Numbered from the stretch's first letter, positions 1-11,166 are shown. The stretch is DNA of 64,000 nt from Nannobrachium achirus (GCA_963921795.1 OY997642.1:27175199-27239198); one strand, 5' to 3'. The notes: generated by a model not told the origin, from the letters alone. Made by a program: numbers and translations.

Positions 1-116
1 GGCACACTTATACCAATGACACACCACACCATGCTGTGTACAGTACAAGTCACAGAACTTAAGAAATAAAATACACAAAAAAGTAAAAAAAAAAAGAAAA
101 TCACACCCGTGTGAAC

Positions 117-760
117 TGAGCGGTGGTTTACCCACCTCATAGATCATGTGTACCGATTTTTGTGACATTTGAAGAAAATATGTAGGAAAAGGAGCAAAAA
201 GTGTGTTTTGGAGAAAATTCAAGATGGCGGAAAATCTATCCTGGCACAAATGGGCGTGGCCTATATGGGGAGATGCGTCTTGACCCAAGGAATCCAGGGA
301 AAAAAGAATTTTAATTTTCCGATCTACGGTTCAAGAGTTACGGGGCAAAACGTAAAGTAGGCCGTTATAGCGCCACCATGAGGCCGAGTGATGTAATTAT
401 TTTTCGATTCATTCTTAAAATCATTATGAATCTCCTCTCCGAGGTTTGAAACTGTAGCTCCAATGGTTTACGAGAGAAAAATACTTGAAAGTGATTTCTT
501 GCATTGTCCCATTATAAGTCAATGGGGACAATTAAGCGTTGTTTTTTGCCGATTACGTCGGCATGGTAAGGCGGATCGGAACGAAAGGTAATAGCACACC
601 ATTCCCGGCCGAGCCGCACATTTTGATGTATATATTGCGCGAGTGGCGTAAATGGTGCGGCACTAGTTATGCGCCGAAGTTTAGGCTACATACAGACACG
701 GACGGAGACAGACAGACCCACACACACGGCCACGTATAGGAGCGTTGTGACCACCGCTCA
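117..760. mobile_element. Non-autonomous TIR element, 644 bp
   Basis: The interval opens with TGAGCGGTGGTTTA and closes with TGACCACCGCTCA, giving an 11-bp terminal inverted repeat (TGAGCGGTGGT). The inside holds no credible coding sequence; open frames are under 70 codons. The right end carries a purine-rich GGACGGAGACAGACAGACCC stretch before the terminus. No convincing target-site duplication is visible, so the superfamily is open. I infer a MITE or a deletion derivative of a DNA transposon. Confidence 0.55.
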
Positions 761-811
761 AAAAAAACAACAAAAGGTTAAAGAAATGATAAATAATGTG
801 ATGACAAAAGA

Positions 812-1024
812 CAGACATGTTACTGGTGTGATAGCTATATAAACTGATGTGATTGACAAAGATGAATGCAAATGATACTATAAACTGATAGATATAGATT
901 GATACACTGATATGAGACTAGATGGATGATAGATATGATACTGGATAGATTGAGACACTGAGATGACACTAGATGGATGATAGATATGATACTGGATGGA
1001 TAGATTGATACACTGATATGACAC

Positions 1025-1074
<50 letters not shown>

Positions 1075-1080
1075 TGACAC
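812..1080. repeat. GATA-rich minisatellite ending in (GACA)n
   Basis: A unit of about 70 bp (GATGATAGATATGATACTGG...) is repeated imperfectly two to three times. It is followed by a perfect GACA tetranucleotide run of about 45 bp at roughly 1030-1075. Open frames on the minus strand here are repeat translation, not genes. Confidence 0.85.
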
Positions 1081-1101
1081 TAGACAGACAATGACATTAT
1101 A

Positions 1102-1640
1102 TTTCCTCCAAATTTGCGACAAGGAAAACAAAACCACGCATCTAGCTTCACTGAATATTCCAGCCATGGTCTTCCTCCACGGTACCAGCCCGGGCTGAAT
1201 GCGCGTGCTGTCTTGCCAAAATGACGTTTTGTAAACACAAGATTAGCGGGCTGTGATGGTGCTGTTGTGCTTAAGCCAGTGCTGTTAGCAGCGGCCACTG
1301 CTGCGTCGTGTACGGCGAAGCTTTCAGCTTGTGTTGCCGTGCTTGTGGAACTCAATTGGGGGTTAGGGTTTGGGTCGGGTCGAGGAGCAGCAGCTCTACC
1401 TCCTGCTCCCTGTGTGCTGTTGTCGGCGGCCGCTGCTGCGTTGCGAACGGCGACGCTTTCAGCTTGTTGCCGTGCTTGTGGAACTCAATTGGGGGTTAGG
1501 GTTTGGGTCGGGTCGAGGAGCAGCTGTACCCCGAGTCGACGACGGCTCGGAGCCTGCCTCTGGACTGACTGGAGCCGTAGCAGCAGTGCTACTCGCGTCG
1601 CGAGGTTTAGAAACCAGAAATCGACGCATATTGACCGAAA
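1102..1640 (-). pseudogene. hAT/ZMYM1-like transposase N-terminus, TTF zinc-finger fragment
   Basis: Two minus-strand frames make up one broken protein. The upstream part (1640 down to about 1459) starts MRRFLVSKPRD and is Ser/Thr/Pro-rich. The downstream part (1355-1102) holds the TTF-type zinc finger: FGKTARAFSPGWY, then WLEYSVKLDAWFCFPCRKFGG with its CFPC cysteine pair. A segment of about 131 bp is tandemly duplicated (about 1309-1395 and 1440-1525, sharing GTGGAACTCAATTGGGGGTT), and this duplication throws the two parts into different frames. Proteins of this family bind DNA and carry a C-terminal hAT catalytic core, which is absent here. Nothing functional can remain. Confidence 0.65.
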
Positions 1641-2128
1641 GAGCCAGAGAAAGAGAACAGAAGTTAAAGTGAAACAAGCTGCAAGCACAACTAAAAAACA
1701 AACTGTTCCTTCTCTCGATTAGTTCCTTAATGCGCTGGATAAAACTGAAGTTAGTTGGCAACCAGAAGTGGTGCGTGTACTTGTCTGTCGAGACGAGACT
1801 GACTGCTGTTCCCTCCTACGCATTCAACGCATATCGGGGGCGGAGCTGCTGGCCTGGCTGGAACATTATTATTTGTTTTACTTCTTTTGAGGTGCAGAGA
1901 GGGAGAGAGATGGCATTGGCGATCGGAGTTTTTAAAATGTATATATAATGAAATGGTGTTGGTTTTGGTGGTGCGACAGCTGTAGCATAATATTAAAAAA
2001 ACAAAAAAAAACGGAAAAAAAAACGAAATATATATATTTTTATTTTTTCATGCCATCTTGTTTGGTGGGGCAGACAGGGCATTTAGGGGGGCAATGCCCC
2101 CCCTTGCCTATGGGGAGATCCGGCCCTG
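1102..2128 (-). mobile_element. 5' end of a ZMYM1-like hAT transposon (truncated)
   Basis: Read on the minus strand, the element starts at 2128 with CAGGGCCGGATCTCCCC, a typical fish hAT terminus of the CAGGG type. It runs through a leader with an A/T-rich stretch (about 1990-2045) into the transposase N-terminus (next entry). It breaks off near 1102 at the boundary with the GATA/GACA satellite, so the other terminus and the target duplication are missing. Assignment to hAT follows from the terminus plus the TTF-type zinc finger. Confidence 0.6.
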
Positions 2129-2341
2129 AGTGGCACGCATGCGCACATACAAACCCAAGTAGTAGTACGGTGGCTGGTAGGTGACATAACAATGTATGAA
2201 CCATGCGCCTAGTTCTACAGTCAGTGCACAATCCTGGCCGGTGATTTTAATACAATAACAATTACAGATATAAAAGACAGAATACCAACTGCCCCCTTCA
2301 ATCCTTACAGAGCCAATAAGGTGATGAAGGAAACCTTTGAG

Positions 2342-2846
2342 CAGTGGTGTGATATGGATTTTAGAAGTGTGGGTCCTCTAAATTCATGACGCTGTTTTTA
2401 TTGTTAATTAGTGTTTTTATTGTTAATTAGTGTGTGCATGTGAGGCACGCGTGCGTGCAGCAAAATAACGGCCGGACTACACCAAGCCGTTTCGCGCGCG
2501 TCAGTGCGTATGCGTGCGTATGCGGGGGGCGCGCGCGTATGCGCGTTTTGGATAGAGCCAATGTATATCAATTCAGCTGGCTACACCAGGCGTACGGATA
2601 GCGCGAACCACGGATACGCATTCCCTAAAAATAGGATCGGTTCTATTTTTTAAGCTCGCGTATGCGTTTTGTACACAGACTATCTGGTCTTCCTCACATA
2701 TACTCCCTCCTTGGTGTAGCCTGGAGCGTTTACGCATACGCGAGAGTCTTCACGGACAGTACACGCGTATGTGCGCGTTTTCCGGTGTAGTTCGGCCGTA
2801 GTGTGGGCTCGCCGAGCCCACGCGAGCCCATGGCATCTCACCCCTG
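2342..2846. mobile_element. hAT-type MITE with 8-bp TSD, inside LINE copy A
   Basis: The element is flanked by perfect 8-bp duplications CCTTTGAG at 2334-2341 and 2847-2854. The ends are imperfect inverted repeats, CAGTGGTGTGATATGG and (reverse complement of the right end) CAGGGGTGAGATGCC. Removing the element plus one duplication restores the LINE endonuclease sequence seen in copy C near 15990-16025. An 8-bp TSD and CAG...CTG ends are hAT hallmarks. There is no transposase. It carries a second nested element at 2468-2799. Confidence 0.85.
2468..2799. mobile_element. 332-bp TIR element, CpG-rich, member 1
   Basis: The ends are inverted repeats: left ACGGCCGGACTACACC, right reverse complement ACGGCCGAACTACACC. 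The inside is unusually rich in GCGCGC, CGTATGCG and TACGCATACG, with internal inverted copies of GGCTACACCAGG. It closely matches the element at 2953-3282. The flanks TAA/TAG fit a 3-bp target duplication, as in PIF/Harbinger or CMC elements. It is non-coding and nested in the hAT MITE. Confidence 0.75.
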
Positions 2847-2952
2847 CCTTTGAGCGTTTTGAAATGAAAGACACGTATAGAGTAGATGCCTCTGGCTATA
2901 CGCGCTTTGACTCTAGGGTGAAAACGCGCATAGACAGAATTTATGTCTCTGA

Positions 2953-3282
2953 CGGTGGGACTACACCAAGCCGTTTCGCGCGCGTCAGTGCGTATGCGTG
3001 CGTATGCGGGGCGCGCGCGCGTATGTGCGTTTTGGATAGATCCAATGTATATAAATTCAGCCGGCTACACCAGGCGTACGGATAGCGCGAACCACGGATA
3101 CGCATTCCCTAAAAATAGGATCGGTTCTATTTTTTAAGCACGCCTATGCGTTTTGTACACAGACTATCTGGTCTTCCTCACATATACTCCCTCCTTGGTG
3201 TAGCCTGGAGCGTTTACGCATACGCGAGCCTCTTCACGGACAGTACGCGCGTATGTGCACATTTTTTGGTGTAGTCCCACCG
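2953..3282. mobile_element. 330-bp TIR element, CpG-rich, member 2
   Basis: Perfect 17-bp terminal inverted repeats, CGGTGGGACTACACCAA at 2953-2969 and its reverse complement at 3266-3282. TGA lies on both sides, consistent with a 3-bp TSD. It interrupts the LINE between ATGTCT and ATAAAGGTGATGTC. The internal sequence is shared with 2468-2799 apart from scattered substitutions. The superfamily is not proven; Harbinger or CMC-like is the best guess from TSD length. Confidence 0.8.
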
Positions 3283-4095
3283 TGAAGATATAAAGGTGAT
3301 GTCATACAAAACAGAGGCATGGGTTAACTCTGACCACCTCGCAGTCAGAGCCAATATTTGTTTTGATAATACCCCTAGAATAAATAATTGGAAAATGAAT
3401 ATTAATTGCTTATTAAAACCAGATATAATAAATAGTGTAAAACGTGAAATAAATAGAGTAAAGGAGCTAAGAGTGTTCACAGAATCATATGTTGAATTAT
3501 GGGAGGAAATGAAGAGGTGCCTAAAACGAATCCTCATTTTAAAATGCAAATATTTAAATATAGAACGTAATAAGGAATATAATGAGTTAATGCAATTATA
3601 TGTTGACTTAAAATGTAAAAGAGGCCCCTTGGCAGAACATGACGAAAATAAATTAGAAGAAATTAATGGAAAATTGATTTTAATAATGAATATTTAAATG
3701 CTGCTAAAGTGCAGGCAGGGTTCGATATGGATGAACCTGCAAATATCCATAAGATAATAGAGAAATATAAAGAAAGACAAGAATATAACTGCATTAACTC
3801 GTTAAGAAACAAAGATGGTCAAATTGTGAGTAATGACAATGAAATCATGGATTTAATTGTGGGGCATTTTAAAGAAATGTATTGTGATGATAATGGTTGT
3901 TCACTGAACGCAGAGGCCTTCTTATCCGAGGTTAAAAACACTGACGGGGTGCAGTTTCAAACCCTGCTGGGCGATATCACCAGTGCAGAAGTATTAAAGG
4001 CCATTTCCCTGTTAAACAGAGGGAAGTTAGCAGGTCCAGACGGGCTCCCTGCGGAGCTTTTTCAAGTATTTGCCAGTGACCTCTGTGATATTTTG
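3283..4095 (+). pseudogene. LINE copy A ORF2: end of endonuclease, linker, RT start
   Basis: The first frame (3296-3697) contains SDHLAV, the conserved Ser-Asp-His end of an APE-type endonuclease, followed by a helical linker. A deletion of a few bases near 3680, visible against copy C, shifts the frame. The second frame (3709-4095) holds the linker up to AGPDGLPAELF, the start of the reverse-transcriptase domain (GPDG motif). The reading ends at ...DLCDIL, where an insertion begins at 4096. ORF2 proteins of this clade nick target DNA and copy the element RNA in place. This copy cannot do so. Confidence 0.8.
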
Positions 4096-4999
4096 TGTTG
4101 TGAATTTTCCCCATGCTGTCGAAATGGCAGCCTCTGGTGGCCAGTATGGAAGGAAAACAAGGCCAAATATTTTCATCATTCATCCAAAAAAAAATTGTGA
4201 AAAAATAAGATTTGAACCCGAAAAAAATAAAATTTGAACCTGAAAGTCTTGAATTTCGATTTTGAACTCGAAAAAAATAAAATAAATGTAACTTTGATTC
4301 GCTTTTTTAATACTTTTGAATACTTTTTTTTTTTCTTTTTTCATTTCACTTTAATATATATTTCGATCTTGGAGTCCTTTTCTTCAGTTGTTTTTTATTT
4401 ATTTATTTCAGTTTCAGATCTTATTTTTACGAGTTCAACTTCAAAAGTTTCAGGTGCACTTTTGGCCCTGTTTTTCCATGGGGGCGGGGCCTCAACTGAG
4501 AGGGGCGTGGAATCATGAGTGACAGGCCTCCCGGACCCAGTTGTTGCCATGTCCGCTTATTATAAGCGACTTTATTATTACCATTATTATTATTAATATT
4601 AATAGTAATTCTTCATCTCCAGAGGCGAGGGGCCGGCGGCCGACCGAGGGGCCTCTGGAGTCGGGGTCCGACCACCCGGGGACCCCCCGGAGCCCCGGGG
4701 ACCCCCCGCGGACCCCCTGCTATCTAGTCCCATGTATTTTAAAAGCCGAAAATGTTCGGCTCTACAATGGTTTCAATGGGAGGGCCGACATTTTTTGGGG
4801 GAAATCCGGGACTTTGACCGCACCGCCACCCTCCAGGGACCCCCGCAAAATTATAGCGCCGACTAGCGGCGGCGCGCCGTCACTGCAGCGCACATAAACC
4901 TCCATAACTCGGGCTAGGAGCGACCGTTCGAGACGGGACCGGTACCCACGCGTCCGGCTCGGGGCCCCGGAGCCGGCCGTGCCACTGCGCCTGACCTTA

Positions 5000-5640
5000 A
5001 TTGTTGCAACAGGAAGTGCCCTTCGCCAAACAGGAAGTGCCTCTATATCTCATGAACCGTTTGTCGTACAGACGCGTGGGTTGCGTCATAAGACTTGATT
5101 AGGAGTCCTTGACCTTGGTTGGTGCAACAGGAAGTGCCATTCGCCAAACAGGAAGTGCCTCTATATCTCATGGACCGTTTGTCGTACAGACGCGTGGGTG
5201 GCCTCATATTATTTGATTAGGAGTCCTTGACCTTAATTGGTGCAACAGGAAGTGCCCTTCGCCAAACAGGAAGTGCCTCTATATCTCATGAACCGTTTGT
5301 CGTACAGACGCGTGGGTGGCGTCATATCACATGATTAAGAGTCCTTAACCTTAATTGGTGCTTCCTTCACCAAACAGGAAGTACCCTCGCCAAACAGGCA
5401 GTGCCTCTATATCTCATGAACCGTTTGTCGTGCAGATTTGTGGGTTGTGTCATAAGACTTGATTAAGAGTCCTTAACCTTAATTGGTGCTTCCTTCGCCA
5501 CACAGGAAGTGCCCTTTGCAAAACAGGAAGTACCTCTATATCTCATGAACCGTTTGTCATACACGTTTGGGTGGTGTCATATGACTTGATTACGAGTCCT
5601 TCAGCTTAATTGGTTTAACTAGCCCTGCATCCTCTTCTGA
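5000..5640. repeat. Tandem array, about 118-bp unit, left arm of fold-back
   Basis: Five copies of a unit containing CAGGAAGTGCCTCTATATCTC, ATGAACCGTTTGTCGTACAG, CGCGTGGGTGGCGTCATAT and CTTAATTGGTGCAACAGG. Unit length varies from about 115 to 130 bp. The same unit runs in the opposite direction at 5700-7640. No coding potential is seen. Confidence 0.9.
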
Positions 5641-5937
5641 TTGGCTGCTGCCCCTTGTGACGTGGGTAGAGATGGGTCATCACTGCTGGAGGACTCTTAA
5701 TCAAGTCATATGACACCACCCACACGTGTACGACAAACGGTTCATGAGATATAGAGGTACTTCCTGTTTGGCAAAGGGCACTTCCTGTTTGACGAAGGAA
5801 GCACCAATTAAGGTTAAGGACTCTTAATCAAGTCTTGACACAACCCCCGCGTCTGTACGACAAACGGTTCATGAGATATAGAGGCACTTCCTGTTTGGCG
5901 AGGGTACTTCCTGTTTGGCGAAGGAAGCACCAATTAA

Positions 5938-6567
5938 CTCATTGAGTGCCTATCCCGAATTAGTTCGGGATATATTATCGCATACCAGAGTGCCTATCCC
6001 GAACATGTTCGGGATATTAAAAAAAAAAAAAAAAAAAAATTGAAAAAAAATTTATTTTTATTTTTTTTTGGACCCCATCAAATCTAGTGAACATGATTTC
6101 AATCGCGATTTTGCATGTTCCACCCCCATACAACCCCATCTAACATACAGGGCAGCCATGTTTGTTTACATAACATGTAAAACATAATGGCGATTATCTC
6201 AAGAATGCCTGAACGGATTTCCAATCGGATTTTTTTGTTTGAAAGCTGTGAACAAACTGCACAAATCCACTTCAATGCAATCCAGGATTGCATTGGATTT
6301 TTTAGAGCTCATTCTTCTCTGTTTTTTTCCCATGCATGAGGTGTGCAAGGTTTAATCATGGCTAAGTTGACGAAAATAAGGCTTCTAAAATGCTTGGTAG
6401 CCAATAGCTAACTTCAAGCTAACTTCATCCTCTTCCTGTACATGCACAAAGGAAAGTGTTCAGGCAAGTCATGGCTGCAGGGCTTCTGCATATACCAGCA
6501 TATCTCTATGGGATTTTCTATGGCCACTGGGCGCCCTCTAGTGGTGAAAGGGGTGGCACTCAATGAG
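5938..6567. mobile_element. TTAA-site element, 630 bp, perfect 13-bp TIR
   Basis: TTAA duplications at 5934-5937 and 6568-6571 flank CTCATTGAGTGCC and its exact reverse complement GGCACTCAATGAG. Inside are two near-palindromes (CCCGAATTAGTTCGGG and CCCGAACATGTTCGGG, 5973-6015) and an A/T tract (6018-6070). There is no transposase. TTAA targets are used by piggyBac and Kolobok elements, so this is a non-autonomous member of one of them. Confidence 0.9.
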
Positions 6568-6577
6568 TTAAGGTTAA

Positions 6578-6853
6578 AGGAGTAGTTCACCCCCAAAATG
6601 AGTTCAATAATATTTTTTGGTTTTTGTCACATTCCTAAGACAAAATTTTGATTCGAGTAAATTTACCCCCATTGATTCCGGATGGTGACCCGTTTCGAAA
6701 CGGGTCACCATCCGGAATCAATGGGGGTAAATTTATTGTTATCACATTTATGTCTTAGGAATGTGACAAAAACCAAAAAATATTATTGAACTCTACTCTC
6801 CATGGCCTGAGTAATCAATAGAAAAAAAGTCATTTTGAGGGTGAACTACTCCT
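6578..6853. mobile_element. TTAA-site palindromic MITE, 276 bp
   Basis: TTAA at 6574-6577 and 6854-6857 flank AGGAGTAGTTCACCC and its inverse GGGTGAACTACTCCT. The element is almost wholly palindromic: CATTGATTCCGGATGGTGAC before the centre (GTTTCGAAAC, about 6692) is mirrored after it. It sits 10 bp from the previous TTAA element. Removing both restores one normal copy of the surrounding tandem repeat. Confidence 0.9.
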
Positions 6854-8955
6854 TTAAGGAATCTTAATCATGTGATATGATGCCACCCACGCATCTGTAC
6901 GACAAAAGGTGCATGAGATATAGAGGCACTTCCTGTTTGGCGAAGGGCACTTCCTGTTGCACCAATTAAGGTCAAGGACTCTTAATCATGTGATATGACG
7001 CCACCCACGCGTCTGTACGACAAACGGTTCATGTGATATAGAGGCACTTCCTGTTTGGCGAAGGGCACTTCCTGTTGCACCAATTAAGGTCAAGGACTCT
7101 TAATCATGTGATATGACGCCACCCACGCGTCTGTACGACAAACGGTTCATGAGATATAGAGGCACTTCCTGTTTGGTGAAGGGCACTTCCTGTTGCACCA
7201 ATTAAGGTCAAGATCTCCTAATCAAGTAATATGAGGCCACCCACGCGTCTGTACGACAAACGGTTCATGAGATATAGAGGCACTACCTGTTTGGTGAAGG
7301 GCACTTCCTGTTGCACCAATTAAGGTCAAGGACTCCTAATCAAGTAATATGAGGCCACCCACGCGTCTGTACGACAAACGGTTCATGAGATATAGAGGCA
7401 CTTCCTGTTTGGCGAAGGGCACTTCCTGTTGCACCAACCAAGGTCAAGGACTCCTAATCAAGTCATATGACGCAACCCACGCGTCTGTACGACAAACGGT
7501 TCATGAGATATAGAGGCACTTCCTGTTTGGCGAAGGGCACTTCCTGTTGCACCAATTAAGGTCAAGGACTCTTAATCAAGTCATATGACGCCACCCGCGC
7601 GTCTGTACGACAAACGGTTCATGAGATCTAGAGGCACTTCCTGTTTGGCGTCGGCCCAGAGCCGGACGCGTGGGTACCGGTCCCGTCTCAAACGGTCGCT
7701 CCTAGCCCGAGTTATGGAGGTTTATGTGCGCTGCAGTGACGGCGCTTATAATTTGCGGGGGTCCCTGGGCCCCCTGGAGGGGGATTTCCCCAAAAAATGT
7801 CGGCCCTCCCATTGAAACCATTGTAGAGCCGAACATTTTTAAAATACATGGGACTAGATAGCAGGGGGTCCGCGGGGGGTCCCCGGGGCTCCAGGGGGTC
7901 CCCGGGTGGTCGGACCCCGACTCAAGAGGCCCCTCGGTCGGCCGCCGGCCCCTCGCCTCTGGAGATGAAGAATTACTATTAATATTAATAATAATAATGG
8001 TAATAATTAAGTCGCTTATAATAAGCGGACATGGCAACAACTGGTTCCGGGAGGCCTGTCACTCATGATTCCACGCCCCTCTCAGTTGAGGCCCCGCCCC
8101 CATGGAAAAACAGGGCCAAAAGTGCACCTGAAACTTTTGAAGTTGAACTCGTAAAAATAAGATCTGAGACTGAAAAAAATAAATCTGAAACCGAAAAAAA
8201 AATAAAAAATTAATCCGTAAAAATAAGATCTGAATCTGAAATAAATAAACAACTGAAGAAAAGGACTCCAAGATCGAAATATATATTAAATTGAAATAAA
8301 AAAAAGAAAAATTCAAAAGTATTAAAAAAGCGAATCAAAGTTACATTTATTTAATTTTTTTCGAGTTCAAAATCGAAATTCAAGACTTTCAGGTTCAAAT
8401 TTTATTTTTTTCGGGTTCAAATCTTATTTTTTCACTTCATTTTTTATTTTTTCACAATTTTTTTTTGGATGAATGATGAAAACATTTGGCCCCGTTTTCC
8501 TTCCATAGGCCAGGTCCCCGTCACTGCCCCACCAATAATGGACAGGTGTCAGCCATAACTGATTTGAAGTTGTCAACCAATGCCTGTCCGGGTGTGTCCC
8601 TTATACAAACTCTCACACACACTCCAGTATTCAGTCACCAGCCAACACAGTTCCCAGCTCCATGCCATGCAGCCATGCGTACATGACAAATGTAAGCTTT
8701 TGTTCTATTGTTTATTTACTATGATTTACTTTACTGATTTGACTTACTTTACAATATGATTTACTTTGGATTTGTTTGGTTTAAATGCTGTTTATTAATT
8801 TGCTTCCATTTGTTTGTGTTTCTCTGCCAGAACCATGGCTACTGCATTGGAAGAATAAATATCATGTCAATTTGCAGTACTGTCTGAGTGTCACATCATT
8901 CTCTTTTATGGGAGAACCTTGGGTGGTCAGCTATTCCAAATTACAACTAGCAAAA

Positions 8956-10829
8956 CTCTGCTTTTAATGACGGTATCAAGAAAGGAATGCACAACAGTTT
9001 TTATCAGGCTACCATCTCTCTGATCTTTAAAAAAGGTGATGAACATGAATTAAATAATTGGAGACAGATTACTATATCTAACATAGAATATAAGATTTTT
9101 GCTAAAATAATAATGATAAGATTAGATAAAGTATTAAATAAAATTATTGAAAAAGAACAAACATGCGCAATTAAAGGACGCGTCATGTGGGATAACCTCC
9201 ATACAATCAGAGAGATGATATCGGAGTGCCACAGGCCAGGCTTTTTTATTGTTGGGTTTGACCAAAAGAGAGCTTTTGATTTTATAAATAGAGAATACTT
9301 ATGGTGTGTTTTAGAACGTTACGGGTTTCCCCAGGAGTTTATAAAAATAATAAAAGTAATATATGCCAAATCTCAGGTGGCGGTTAAAGTTAATGGGACG
9401 CTGTCCAGTTACATTGATATACAGAAAGGTGTGAAGCAGGGCTGCCCGTTAAGTGGAGCGCTCTATGTTCTGGCCATCAGCCCTTTATTAAATAGAATTA
9501 AAAACGACAGACGAATTAAAGGTAATTACTTCAATGGTACAGTTGCCAAGGTGTCCGCATATGCGGACGATGTGACCACCTTTATAAAGAACCAAACAGA
9601 ACTTGATCTCGTTAGAGAGCACTTCCACCTCTATGAGCAGGCCGCGCCGCCGCAGGGGCCAAGTTGAACGAGGCCAAAACAGAATGCATTTGGATCGGAG
9701 AGGAAAGGGGGAGACCGGGCCTGTCCATGGAGGTGAAAGATGAAATGAAAATCCTTGGCATCTGTTTTAGTAATAAGGATTGTGTTAAAAAAAAAAATTG
9801 GGAAAGAAAAGTAATTGAAATAAAAGATGAAGTAGATAAATGGAAAGTAAGAGATACAACCTATATAAATCAAGAATTGGCATAGTAAAAACCTTTATTT
9901 TATCTAAAGTATTATTCTTATCAACTATATACCCACCACCTGATTTATATATAGGCCTAAAACAAATTAATAGACTGTGTGTACAGTTAATCTGGGGAAA
10001 CAATCGTGAGGTAACGAAAAAGGGCTCTTATGCACAAGAGCACTTTAGAGGGAGGCCTTATTGGCGCACTGAATGTTGGCATCAAGGTAACTATTGCATT
10101 CTGTAAAAATGTGACAAATCTGTGTAAAGCACCCTGGGCGGGAGACCCTTTGAAATGGAGAAAACAAAGAGGCAGAGGTCGAGCAACCCTACCTTATTAT
10201 AAATTAGCATATGGTGATTTTATAGATAAATATACTAACTTAAATATCAATTGGGGAACCCAATCTAATAAAGTAATATATAATATAACAAGTGATTATC
10301 TGGTGGGATTGTAATGTTTAAAGACCAAACTTTGGAAAAAAGCAAAAAGCTTATAAAGTGTCTAAACAGCGGCCTGATTACCGGATCTATTAGAGATGTG
10401 ATCTGGTTAACTGTTAACGGTCGGCTCCCCGTGAGAGGGGTGGTAAGATGGGTTTGCTTTGTAAAAACAACAGAATGCCCGTTGCCTGAATGCAAAGAAG
10501 TAGAGACTATAGGACATTTATTAATAGACTGTAAGCGATCAAAAGAGGTGTGGAGTCAAATACATGACATGGGGGTCAAGGTGCCCTGTCATAGAGACAT
10601 TTTATATGCCAGTTTTAATTGTGATAAAGAAAACTTTGACTTATTCTGGCTGTGCATCTGTGTAACTATTTACAAGATCTGGAAAACAAGATGCAAAATG
10701 TCCACTGATAACATCATTGTGAACGCTGACACAGTGTGCAGGCAAATAAAGACTGTACTCAGAAAGAGGAGAACTTTGGACTTGAAGAGAGCCTTGCCAA
10801 TTTTAAATTGGTCAGCAATTACCTTATGA
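8956..10829 (+). pseudogene. LINE copy A ORF2: RT domain to C-terminus, frameshifted
   Basis: The frame open from 8987 to 9667 contains the RT palm motifs FIVGFDQKRAFDFIN, KGVKQGCPLSGALY and AYADDVTTF (YADD catalytic box near 9560). An 8-base GC insertion near 9640, an over-long A run near 9787 and further indels break the rest into frames 9664-9885, 9840-10106, 10030-10314 and 10314-10829. The last frame ends with the C-terminal cysteine motif (ECPLPECKEVETIGHLLIDC) and the conserved tail ...LNWSAITL. It is a dead reverse transcriptase; the same protein is open over the matching part of copy C. Confidence 0.9.
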
Positions 10830-11166
10830 TTCCTTTTTATTTATTTTTCTAACGTAATCCTGCACTGTTAATTTTGTAAATGTAATTTATCTTTGAAATG
10901 TTCTTATAATAATCATGTAGCCTAATGCTTTAAATGTCTTATAACTGTAGCCTAATACTTTAAATGTTTTGTAACTTTGTAAAAACTTTTCTTGAAATGC
11001 TCCTTTTTTGCTACAGAATGTCTTGAATGATTTGTAACTTTGTAAAGAAAGTTCATGAAATGCTCCTTTATTGTAAAATGTATGAATTGTAAATGTGCAA
11101 AATTCAATAAACATATTTTGAAAAACCAAGCCAGCGTAATTAAAGGACGCAATTAAAGGACGCGTA

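Larger units (their letters stand above)
5695..7645. repeat. Inverted tandem array, about 118-bp unit, right arm of fold-back
   Basis: Nine copies of the left-arm unit in reverse orientation (GAGATATAGAGGCACTTCCTG at each). They are interrupted between copies 2 and 3 by two TTAA-flanked elements (5938-6853). Copies 3-9 run at 6860-7645 with a nearly constant period of about 118 bp. The unpaired centre of the fold-back is about 5620-5695. Confidence 0.9.
4145..8507. mobile_element. 4.36-kb fold-back DNA element with 6-bp TSD and tandem-repeat arms
   Basis: Both ends read TATGGAAGGAAAAC inward, followed by GGCCAAAT(A/G)TTTTCATCATTC, and the inverted match extends for more than 800 bp on each side (4145-5000 against 7640-8507). 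GGCCAG lies at 4139-4144 and again at 8508-8513, a 6-bp TSD. Inside the arms are GC-rich segments (about 4620-5000 and 7640-7960) and then inverted arrays of a roughly 118-bp repeat. No transposase is present. Two TTAA elements (5938-6567, 6578-6853) are nested in the right half. A 6-bp TSD does not fix a superfamily. Confidence 0.8.
4096..8955. mobile_element. Insertion in LINE A: about 0.5-kb element hosting a 4.36-kb fold-back element
   Basis: The LINE stops at 4095 (GATATTTTG) and resumes at 8956 (CTCTGCTTTTAATGACGG), as judged from copy C. Outside the nested fold-back element, 49 bp on the left and about 450 bp on the right remain as one insertion. It begins TGTTGTGAATTTTCC. The right part carries an AATAAA signal (about 8856) and ends ...CCAAATTACA before ACTAGCAAAA. 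TG...CA ends and a late polyadenylation signal would suit a solo LTR, but no target duplication is visible, so the type stays open. Confidence 0.45.
2219..11128 (+). mobile_element. Tx1/L1-superfamily LINE, copy A, split by nested insertions
   Basis: Four collinear pieces belong together: 2219-2341 (endonuclease), 2847-2952 (endonuclease), 3283-4095 (end of endonuclease, linker, start of RT) and 8956-11128 (RT to 3' end). Each gap is filled by an element whose removal restores the sequence seen in copy C at 15890-16935 and 17549-17755. The 5' part, with ORF1 and the endonuclease start, is missing. The 3' UTR runs from 10830 and ends AATAAACATATTTTGAAAAA, without a long poly(A) tail. Tx1-like features are KGVKQGCPLS and AYADDVTTFI in the RT and a C-terminal Cys-rich motif. 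Confidence 0.85.

Noticed and set aside
878-1075. 65-codon minus-strand frame
   Set aside because: Translation of GATA/GACA satellite (repeated Ser-Val-Cys-Leu), no coding signal.
7702-8040. GC-rich open frames in both arms of the 4.36-kb fold-back
   Set aside because: The same frame appears in the mirrored arm (4541-4897) with Pro/Gly/Arg low complexity and no start context; a by-product of GC-rich DNA.
4096-8955. Certain solo LTR around the fold-back element
   Set aside because: TG...CA-like ends and AATAAA are suggestive, but no target duplication was found and two bases of LINE appear lost.
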